Assembly (NCBI GenBank): GCA_046351215.1
Contig: JAXLYX010000005.1
Coordinates: 558,001-622,000 of the forward strand
DNA from: JAXLYX01 sp046351215
GTDB taxonomy: Bacteria > Myxococcota_A > Polyangia > Polyangiales > Houyiibacteriaceae
Direction: 5' to 3'
DNA: 64,000 nt
Below the pieces are notes generated by a model that had not been told where the DNA came from, ran no database searches, and saw only the letters and a list, made by a program, of their open reading frames with translations. The position numbers and the translations under genes are program-made. Shown here in pieces: positions 46,358-53,275 of this stretch (positions within the stretch are counted from its first letter, which is position 1; each line of letters begins with the position of its first letter).

Positions 46358-47416
46358 TCACTTGCAGGCCTGACGCCGTGTGTACGACGAGCAGCTCGAG
46401 CAGGAGAAGAAGTTGCTGCCGGGCGTTCCGTCCCGGAACGATCCGTTGATGCCGCACGCCGGCGCAGTGGCCGTCGCCCAGCCGTCCGAGCAGAAGTAGA
46501 GACAGAACATGCCGGAGCACGGGGGATAGCAGCTGGTGTCGATGTTCACGCCCTGCCAATACTGCGTCTCCGCACCGTCGCAGTCGTAGTCCCAGCGGAG
46601 CGTGAAGCCCGGCGTGCCGCACTTGTAGCCCGTCGGCTGCGACGCGTCCGGAACGGCGAGCATCGTCTGGGTGCCACCGAGGCAGTACGGGATCGTCTGA
46701 GCAGCCGTGGTGGCCCCGGGATAGGCGATGCCGACGGCGTCGGCGCAGTCGTTCCCATTCGGGTTGGGAGCGATCCGGCCCGCCTCGCAGGCGCACTGAC
46801 TCTTGACGTCGTTCGGATCGCCGAACCCGTCGCTGTCGGCGTCACGCTGGCAGTTGATCAGCGTAGAGGCCTCATCGGTCTGCCCGTTGCAGTTGTCGTC
46901 GATGAAGTTGTTGCACTGCTCGGGTGCACCCGGATGGACCTGGACGTTGTTGTCGTTGCAGTCCGCTCCGGCCGCATTCGGAAGGATGTAGCCGTCCGGA
47001 CAGGTGCACGTCGCCGTCATCATCATCGTGGCGTCGTGGTACCCGTCCTTGTCGTTGTCCTTGTAGCAGGTGACCTGCGGCGCCCCGTCCTCGAGCTGGC
47101 CGTTGCAGTTGTCGTCGACGCCGTTGCACTGTTCCGCGGCCCCGGGGTGGACGTTGCTGTTCGCATCGTCGCAATCGCCCTGCGACGTGCCGGCATCGCC
47201 CGCGTAGCACGACGAAGGCGCGTAACCGTCGCCGTCCTCGTCGATGAGATCGTGCTGACAGGCGCCGTCACCGCAATAGTCGGTAGTGCAAGCATTTCCG
47301 TCGTCGCACTCCGACGACTTGCACTGCGTCTTGTTGTTGACGATCACCGAGCAGCCCGAGCCGAGCCCGAGCGCGAGGATGAGGAGGAGCGGAAGCGAAC
47401 GAAGAGAAGGAGTCAT
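46358..47416 (-). CDS. MopE-like putative metal-binding lipoprotein
   Basis: A 352-residue lipoprotein. The signal peptide ends in LGLGSGC (Cys at 22). Cys-rich segments follow (CKSSECDDGNACTTDYCGDGACQHD, about 32-56). Two MopE-type motifs are visible: DCDDANSNVHPGAAEQCNGVDDNCNGQLED (about 81-110) and DCNDNNVQVHPGAPEQCNNFIDDNCNGQTDE (about 151-181). In Methylococcus MopE, related repeats surround copper or calcium sites; in myxobacteria these repeats are common in surface proteins. The C-terminal portion (about 230-352) has eight or more further Cys, probably disulfide-bonded. It ends 3 nt before the PEGA/TPR gene and is probably co-expressed with it. Confidence 0.85.
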   Translation of the reverse strand: MTPSLRSLPLLLILALGLGSGCSVIVNNKTQCKSSECDDGNACTTDYCGDGACQHDLIDEDGDGYAPSSCYAGDAGTSQGDCDDANSNVHPGAAEQCNGVDDNCNGQLEDGAPQVTCYKDNDKDGYHDATMMMTATCTCPDGYILPNAAGADCNDNNVQVHPGAPEQCNNFIDDNCNGQTDEASTLINCQRDADSDGFGDPNDVKSQCACEAGRIAPNPNGNDCADAVGIAYPGATTAAQTIPYCLGGTQTMLAVPDASQPTGYKCGTPGFTLRWDYDCDGAETQYWQGVNIDTSCYPPCSGMFCLYFCSDGWATATAPACGINGSFRDGTPGSNFFSCSSCSSYTRRQACK

Positions 47417-47419
47417 GAC

Positions 47420-48376
47420 TCAGAGCCTCCCACGAAGGACGAGCCCCGCGGTATTGGGGCCGATGACGGGCTGCACGTCGATCGCGTAGCCAGAGACCTC
47501 GTCGGGATCGACGCGCCGGACGAAGAAGAGGACGGTGCCCGCGACGGCGGCCGCGGCTCCGACGCCGAGGCAAATGTCGGCGCCGAGGGCGAGCCCCTGC
47601 GCCTTGTCCGCCTCCGACGAGCCCGGGGCCGCGCCGTCCGCCTTCGACAGCGCGACGCCGCCGAGAATCGCGCCGGTGAGGAGCGCGGCGCCGCCGCCGG
47701 CCCAGAGGGCGAGCGGGGGAACGATGCTCGGCTGGTGCACCACCTCGAGATCGGCCTGCACCACCGTCACGTCGCCCGGCGAGAGCTGGACCGTCTCCGT
47801 CCTCGGGTAGTGACCACGCATCCGCACCACCACGCGATGCGCGCCCGCGGGAAGCCGCACCGGCCCGCTCAGTGGAAGCGTCCCGAGGTCCTGATCGTCC
47901 ACTCGGACCTCGGCCCCCTGCGTTCCGCGGACCTCGATGCCGGTGCGGGCGAGACGCTCCTGCACCGCCGTGATCCGAGCGCTCGCCGCGGCCAGCGTGT
48001 TTGGGTCCCCGAGCCCGCCGGCCACGAACGCCTGCAGGGCCGTCAGCTCTTGCTCCAGTTGGCCGAGTCGACCGTACGCTTGCGCGAGGTTGTATTGGAG
48101 CTGCGGCCGGGGATCGAGCGCGAACGCCTGGTTCCACGACTCGATCGCCGCCTCGTAGTTGCCCGAGGCGTAAGCGGCCTGCCCCTGCTGGAAGAGCGCC
48201 CGGGCCTGCACCTGCTGCTCCGTGGGCGCTGGCGGCGCCACGGGTGCCGGAGGAGCGGCGGACACCGCGTCGGCTGGGGGACGCCCCGAGCCCGATCGCC
48301 CGTGCCCCTGCGCCGAAGCGACGCTGGGTACGACCGCACAAGTGAGGAGAGCGCCGACCAACCAATGGCTTCGCAT
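47420..48376 (-). CDS. Periplasmic TPR/PEGA-domain protein
   Basis: A 318-residue protein. Signal peptide about 1-23 ends SVASA. A Pro/Ala linker precedes one or two TPR units (ALFQQGQAAYASGNYEAAIESWNQAFALDPRPQLQYNLAQAYGRLGQ, about 60-106). A PEGA domain follows (AEVRVDDQDLGTLPLSGPVRLPAGAHRVVVRMRGHYP). Two hydrophobic helices occur at about 220-240 and 265-285, and a beta-rich end. The layout is the same as the second half of the fused protein at 42053-46222, so the two are paralogues. PEGA domains usually lie outside the cytoplasm. The group II intron is inserted 241 nt upstream of its start. Confidence 0.78.
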   Translation of the reverse strand: MRSHWLVGALLTCAVVPSVASAQGHGRSGSGRPPADAVSAAPPAPVAPPAPTEQQVQARALFQQGQAAYASGNYEAAIESWNQAFALDPRPQLQYNLAQAYGRLGQLEQELTALQAFVAGGLGDPNTLAAASARITAVQERLARTGIEVRGTQGAEVRVDDQDLGTLPLSGPVRLPAGAHRVVVRMRGHYPRTETVQLSPGDVTVVQADLEVVHQPSIVPPLALWAGGGAALLTGAILGGVALSKADGAAPGSSEADKAQGLALGADICLGVGAAAAVAGTVLFFVRRVDPDEVSGYAIDVQPVIGPNTAGLVLRGRL

Positions 48377-48617
48377 GCGTGTTACCTCGTCGACGGCGCA
48401 CGGCCGCTCGTCTTCAGCTACGCCCGACGGGGCGCGATTTCATCCCCCAATCGAGTCCCGGGGTCCCCTCGACCCCCTTTGTCGTCTCTCTTACCCCATC
48501 CGGGCGTCCGCTGCACAGCCCCCGACACGGCTTACCCCGGAAGACCTCGATCGGGGCCCCCGCCTCGGGGAGGCTGACTCGGAGGCCGGCCGCGCGCAGC
48601 ACACCACCGCCCGACGG
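48377..48617. other. Spacer between the group II intron 3' end and the PEGA/TPR gene
   Basis: This 241-bp GC-rich stretch is the 3' exon side of the intron and must hold the promoter of the PEGA/TPR gene. Apart from short GC-rich inverted segments around 48540-48580 (CCCCG/CGGGG), nothing coding or RNA-like could be recognised. Confidence 0.5.
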
Positions 48618-48660
48618 ATCGGCATAGGGGCCCGGGGAAATCCCCCGGGACCCCTGCCAC

Positions 48661-48694
48661 ACCACCGGACATGCGGGTCCGCATCCGGCGGTTC
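48661..48694 (-). ncRNA. Group II intron domain V
   Basis: On the minus strand the 34-nt helix begins GAACCGCCGGATGCGG and ends CCGCATGTCCGGTGGT, giving a hairpin with a GACC-containing loop, an internal bulge and the CGC catalytic triad. It sits 12 nt after the RT stop codon. Domain VI follows at about 48620-48658. Confidence 0.88.
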
Positions 48695-48706
48695 GGAGAG
48701 TTGAGG

Positions 48707-50053
48707 TTACGCGGCCAGCCTCGGGATGCCGAGTTGGTCGAAGTAGTGGATGGGGAACGCGATGTGGACGAGCTGGGCGGAGTTCTTCCACCAGCGGCGC
48801 CCGTTGATGGCGACCCTTGCGGCTCCGCGCTCGGAGAGTCCCCGAGCGCGCAGTTCGCGGTAGATCGTCGGGCCGTGGCGCCAGTGCTTGAGATGCAGCG
48901 CTCGGAGTCGGTGCCGGATCCATTCGTCGAGCTCGCGGAAGACGTTGTTCGTGTCCGCGAGGCGGAAGTAGTTCTTCCATCCCGTCAGGTACGACCGTAG
49001 GTCCTGCGCGACTCGCGCGATGCTCTGGCTCCGGGTGCGGCGCGTCAGCTCTCGCACTCGATCCTTCATCGTTTCGAGGGCTTTGGGCGCGACCCGACGC
49101 TTCACCTCGCCGCCTCGGCCGCTCCAGAAGGAGTACCCGAGGAGTTTGCGGTTCCACGCCCGGTCCACGGCGCTCTTGGCTTCGTTCACGCGGAGTCGGA
49201 GGTTCGCGTAGAGCCGCCGAAGCAACCCCATCACGCGTTCGCCCGCACGCCTCGACCGCACGTACACGTTGCAGTCGTCGGCGTAGCGCACGAACGCATG
49301 TCCGCGCCTCTCCAGCTCCTTGTCGACCTCATCCAAGAGCACGTTCGCGAGCAGCGGCGAGAGTGGCCCACCTTGCGGCGTGCCCTCGTGTCGCTCCGTC
49401 GCGACCCCGTTCGCCATCATCCCGGCTTCGAGATAGCGGCGAATCAGCCCGAGCAGTCTCTCGTCCTCGAGTCGCTTCGCGAGCCGTCCCATCAGCACGT
49501 CGTGGTTCACGCGGTCGAAGAACTTCTCGAGGTCCACGTCCACCACGAAGCGACGTCCCTCGTTCACGAAACGCTGCGCTTGCACGACGGCGTCGTGGGC
49601 GCTTCGTTTGGGACGAAAGCCGTAGCTGTGCTGCGAGAAGGTCGGATCGAACCGAGGTCCGAGCACCTGCAGGATGGCCTGTTGGATGAACCGATCGACG
49701 ACGGTCGGGATGCCGAGCTCTCGTACCCCACCACCGCGTTTCGGGATCGCATGCCGTCGTACCGGCGACGGCTGGTACGTGCCCGCGAGCAGTTGCTCGC
49801 GGAGCGCGGGCCAGTGCGTCTTCAGGTGCTCCGGCAGCTCATCCACCGTCATCCCATCGATGCCGGCGCTGCCCTTGTTCTTCCTCACCCGTTTCAGCGC
49901 GGCCTGGAGGTTCGTGCGTTCGCACACACGCTCCATCAGGTCGCTCGCTCCCGAGCGCTCGTTTCCGTGCGTCGCCGTGGGCGCTTCCGCGCTCCGATCC
50001 GTCTTCGGGGCTTCACCCCGCTCGTGGATCGGGAGCTCGAGTTGCCTCGACAT
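48707..50053 (-). CDS. ltrA: Group II intron reverse transcriptase/maturase
   Basis: A 448-residue LtrA-type protein. The ATG at 50053 (MSRQLELP) is the usual family start; an upstream in-frame ATG at 50080 is possible. RT blocks include NKGSAGIDGMTVDELPEHL, LGIPTVVDRFIQQAILQVL, YGFRPKRSAHDAV, VVDVDLEKFFDRVNHD, EGTPQGGPLSPLLANVLLDEVD and the active-site FVRYADDCNVYV (about 225-236). The maturase X domain has YLTGWKNYFRLADT. It ends IPRLAA with no HNH endonuclease, as in class C introns. All active-site residues look intact, so the element may be mobile. Confidence 0.95.
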   Translation of the reverse strand: MSRQLELPIHERGEAPKTDRSAEAPTATHGNERSGASDLMERVCERTNLQAALKRVRKNKGSAGIDGMTVDELPEHLKTHWPALREQLLAGTYQPSPVRRHAIPKRGGGVRELGIPTVVDRFIQQAILQVLGPRFDPTFSQHSYGFRPKRSAHDAVVQAQRFVNEGRRFVVDVDLEKFFDRVNHDVLMGRLAKRLEDERLLGLIRRYLEAGMMANGVATERHEGTPQGGPLSPLLANVLLDEVDKELERRGHAFVRYADDCNVYVRSRRAGERVMGLLRRLYANLRLRVNEAKSAVDRAWNRKLLGYSFWSGRGGEVKRRVAPKALETMKDRVRELTRRTRSQSIARVAQDLRSYLTGWKNYFRLADTNNVFRELDEWIRHRLRALHLKHWRHGPTIYRELRARGLSERGAARVAINGRRWWKNSAQLVHIAFPIHYFDQLGIPRLAA

Positions 50054-50469
50054 CTGCGGCCTTTTGCCTCCGAGACGCACGTTCGTTTCGCTCTCCTCTC
50101 CGTTCGGCCCTTCATCGCGGTTCCCCGCGACTACTACGGCCTCGGCTGACTTCTCGCTCCGCTTTCGCGTGGCCCTTTCAGGCCCGAGGCGAGATCTCCC
50201 CAGGTAAGAACGCGACCCTTCACCGCGCGACCGCCCGATTTACGTCGCTTGAGCCTCGACCATCGGAGCTTCGCGGTGCGTTGCCCGCTCGCCCCACTCG
50301 GCGCCGCCTCATATCGGGTTCTTGTCCATCGGCCCGCGGTTTCGCTCCCCGCTTCCTCCCCACGGTCGGTCACCCTCCCGCAGTTGCGGTTCGCTTCGAT
50401 CAGGATGGTCTCCTCTCGGCGGGACTTGCACCCGCTAGGTCGCGCCCATGCTGGGCGCACAACGGCGAA

Positions 50470-50498
50470 CGCCGGTCCCCCACGTGGAGGAACCGGCG
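50470..50498 (-). terminator. Terminator hairpin of the giant lipoprotein gene (intron target site)
   Basis: On the minus strand CGCCGGTTCC and GGGACCGGCG pair around TCCACGTGG. The hairpin begins 21 nt after the lipoprotein stop codon, and the intron 5' end follows 9 nt beyond it. Confidence 0.72.
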
Positions 50499-50519
50499 CT
50501 CACACGGCCGACTGGGCGT

Positions 50520-53033
50520 TCAGACGCCGTTGCCGTCGATCACGATCACGCCGGGAAGCGCAGCCGGCTGGCTGCCGCTCTGGGTCGCTGCCGTGCCCGC
50601 CGCCACGTTGATGGTGCCCGTGACGGTGCTCGCCGAGCTCTGGCTGAAGATCTGCGCCGCCCCACCGTCGCCCGCACGCCCCGCCGCTCCGGTCCCGTCT
50701 CCTCCCTTGAGGGTGGCGTTGCCGCTGACCGTCACGTGCGAGCCCGAGGCGTTCAACGACCCGCCTCGACCCGCCGTGGCTGCGCTGTTCGCTCCGCTGG
50801 CCGCGATCGCGCCAGAGATCGTGACATCGCCGGTCGTCGAGACGTTGACCGAACCGCCCGCACCACCGCTGCCGGAACCGATCGCGTTCCCGTTGAGGTT
50901 CATCGCGCCCGAAAGCGTGGCAGCGCCGAACCCGGCGAAGGTGATGCTGCCGCCCGCGCCGCCGCCGAAGAAGCCGCCCGTGGCGGTGGAATGCGCATCG
51001 ACCGCACCCGCGAGGAGGAACGACGGCACGGTCGAGCCACCGCTGACGGACGTCGCGCCATTGTCGACGCTGTATTCGATGTCGATGGTGCCGCCGTTGG
51101 CTGCCGCCAGGACGGTGGTGCTCACACCCGACACGAGATTCACGGGCGGGTAGATGTGAACCTGCTCCGGGATGAACGTGGGGTACGCCCCGCTCGATCC
51201 GCTCAGGGTCGTGGCGTGCTCCACGCGGCCACCCGAGCATTGCCCGACAATGCAGCTTCCGCCCGTGGCGGCCGAGCCGCCGTTCGCGTCGATCGACGCA
51301 TAACCGAAGAGCCGCGCGAGGCCACCCTGGGCGCGATCGACGAGGACGTAGATGCTACCCCCCGCGCCGCCGCCCTGGGCGCCGTTGGCGCCGTTCACGG
51401 AGAGCGTCCCGCCCGCGTCGATCATGGCGGTGGCATCCCATCCCGCGTCGTCCGTGCGAGAGCTCAACGTGATTTCGCCGCCGGCGCCACCGATGCAGGT
51501 CGCCGCGGCGGCCTGGGTTCCGCCGTTCGCGCTCACCGCGGCCAGGTGACGAAGACGCGCGTTGTACGCCTGGATCGAGACGCTGCCGCCGGTACCCGCC
51601 GTGGTGCCCGCCTGACCGCAGTTGCCGCCGTTCGCCGACACGGTCCCCGTGCTGAAGAGCGTCCGCGCGAGCCCGGATGCGGCGGGAGCCGAGAGAGACA
51701 GCGAGATGTCTCCTCCAGCTCCACCGTTTCCGGCGCTTCCGGCGGCGGAGCCACCGCTTCCGCCATTGGAGGTGAGCGCCCCCTCGTTCACGAGGTCGAC
51801 TCCGGCGGAGAGGCTGATGGAACCCCCCCCCGCGCCGGCGGCGTTCGCCGTCGTCGAACCGCCCGACGCCGAGACGGCGCCGACGTTGTATACCGAGCTT
51901 CCGTGGAGCGAGACGGCGCCCGGCGTGCCGGGCGTGCTGCTGTGATCGCCGCCCGACGCGTTGATCGTGCCCCGGTTGACGAGGACCGCGGCCGCCGAGA
52001 GGCTGACGCTCCCGCCGTTCCCCGAGCCGCCGCCCCCGAGATCCTGGAACTTCAGGAGCCCCGTGGAGGCGATGTTGATGTTCCGTGCGTTGATCGTCAC
52101 GGACGTGCGCGCCGTGTCGCTCGGAGTCGTCACGGTGCCCTGGATGTCGACGTCACGGGGCACGACGATCGTCGAGCTTTGGTTGAGCGTCAGCGTGACG
52201 CCGGCATTGACGCGGAGGCCGGTCACCACCGTGTAGTACGGCGTGCCTCCCGCATGGCAGCGGACGAGGCGCGCACCGGGGCCGAAGATGACGCCGGGGT
52301 CGATGTAGACGGTCTGGTCCGCGCACGACGCCGGCGCCGGTGCGTTCGTCAACGTCGCGTTCGCGGAGTAGGTCGCGCCGTCCGAGCCGAGATCCACCGT
52401 CAGGGTGGGAATCGTGTGGGTCGTGTCGGGGCTGCCCGTGTCGAAGATCGCGTAGGACGCAGGCCGATCGCCGTTGGTCGAGTTCAGGTGGAGCGTGCCA
52501 CCCGCCCCACCGGTGCCAGAGGTCATGCCGCTGCCACCGTTCATCGAGATGTGCGCCACGCCGACCGCGCCCGTGGGCTTGGTGAGATCATAGTTGCCCA
52601 CCGGCGTGCCGTTGCAGACGTACACCGTCGAGTCGATCTCGCCGGCCTCGAGCGTGCCGTTGCCCGCGGTCCCGCCGCCGTCGCCGTTGTCGAGGCCGGT
52701 GTCGACCTGCGAGCCGCCGAGCAGACAGTTGGCGTTCCCCACCGCCAGCGTCGTCGTATTGACCACGACCTTCGGATCCGTCTGCGGTCCCTCGCAGACG
52801 ACCGTGGTCGAGGTGACCTCGGCCGCGTCGAGCTTGCCGTTCTTGTTCTTGTCGGCACCCTGCTGGATGCTCACGCCTCCGCGCTGGGCGCAGTCGGCGC
52901 CGCCGGGCGCGATCTCCGTGACCGACACGAGCTGCGACGCCGGAACGTCGTCACCGCATCCCGCGGCCACCAAGAGAAGCAATGCCGCACCACGCGCGAA
53001 CGGCGCGCGGTTCGAGCTTACGCGAACCTTCAT
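50520..53033 (-). CDS. Giant Gly/Ser/Thr-rich lipoprotein with EF-hand-like repeats, copy 1
   Basis: An 837-residue lipoprotein. Signal and lipobox LLLVAAGC (Cys near 26). The N terminus has two EF-hand-like segments: GADKNKNGKLDAAEV (about 59-73) and GLDNGDGGGTAGNGTLEAGEI (about 107-127), each preceded by Cys and Gly-Gly. The remaining 680 residues are low-complexity, Gly/Ser/Ala/Thr-rich, with repeats such as GGSVSLSA, NGGSGGSAAG and GAGGSI, probably a beta-helical or filamentous structure. Cys is scarce outside the N terminus. A paralogue of nearly equal length lies immediately upstream at 53276-55780. Function is unknown; EF-hand-like repeats suggest calcium binding. Confidence 0.8.
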   Translation of the reverse strand: MKVRVSSNRAPFARGAALLLLVAAGCGDDVPASQLVSVTEIAPGGADCAQRGGVSIQQGADKNKNGKLDAAEVTSTTVVCEGPQTDPKVVVNTTTLAVGNANCLLGGSQVDTGLDNGDGGGTAGNGTLEAGEIDSTVYVCNGTPVGNYDLTKPTGAVGVAHISMNGGSGMTSGTGGAGGTLHLNSTNGDRPASYAIFDTGSPDTTHTIPTLTVDLGSDGATYSANATLTNAPAPASCADQTVYIDPGVIFGPGARLVRCHAGGTPYYTVVTGLRVNAGVTLTLNQSSTIVVPRDVDIQGTVTTPSDTARTSVTINARNINIASTGLLKFQDLGGGGSGNGGSVSLSAAAVLVNRGTINASGGDHSSTPGTPGAVSLHGSSVYNVGAVSASGGSTTANAAGAGGGSISLSAGVDLVNEGALTSNGGSGGSAAGSAGNGGAGGDISLSLSAPAASGLARTLFSTGTVSANGGNCGQAGTTAGTGGSVSIQAYNARLRHLAAVSANGGTQAAAATCIGGAGGEITLSSRTDDAGWDATAMIDAGGTLSVNGANGAQGGGAGGSIYVLVDRAQGGLARLFGYASIDANGGSAATGGSCIVGQCSGGRVEHATTLSGSSGAYPTFIPEQVHIYPPVNLVSGVSTTVLAAANGGTIDIEYSVDNGATSVSGGSTVPSFLLAGAVDAHSTATGGFFGGGAGGSITFAGFGAATLSGAMNLNGNAIGSGSGGAGGSVNVSTTGDVTISGAIAASGANSAATAGRGGSLNASGSHVTVSGNATLKGGDGTGAAGRAGDGGAAQIFSQSSASTVTGTINVAAGTAATQSGSQPAALPGVIVIDGNGV

Positions 53034-53217
53034 CTCTACCCCCTGGGTATGGTCGTCCGACGTCGAGTTACGCGCCGTACGACGGCAACCTACCTCCACC
53101 GTACGAGAAAAGGGAAGTACCGAGGTCGGGAAAGGTGCGCCCGGCCCGGTGCCGCGTCCCAGGGCGGCCGGTTGCCGGTCGCAGCGCGGGACGCGACGGT
53201 GGCCGACGGAAGACGGA

Positions 53218-53244
53218 GCGCCGGCCCGCGAGGCGAGCCGGCGC
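53218..53244 (-). terminator. Terminator hairpin after giant lipoprotein copy 2
   Basis: GCGCCGGC (53218-53225) pairs with GCCGGCGC (53237-53244), an 8-bp arm around an 11-nt loop. It begins 32 nt after the stop of the gene at 53276-55780. Confidence 0.6.
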
Positions 53245-53275
53245 CAAGTCGTTGCAGCACCAACCTCTCGAAGGC

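Larger units (their letters stand above)
48618..50460 (-). mobile_element. Group II intron (complete, class-C-like), about 1843 bp
   Basis: The minus-strand 5' boundary is GTGCGCCCAGCATGGGCG starting at 50460. The 3' end is ...CCCCTATGCCGAT, ending AT at 48618, after a 34-nt domain V and a GC-rich domain VI. A reverse transcriptase lies between them. The insertion point is 9 nt past a terminator hairpin (50498-50470), as favoured by class C introns. The domain V triad reads CGC and the RT lacks an HNH endonuclease domain, both consistent with class C. The exact 3' base is inferred from the AY rule. Confidence 0.87.
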
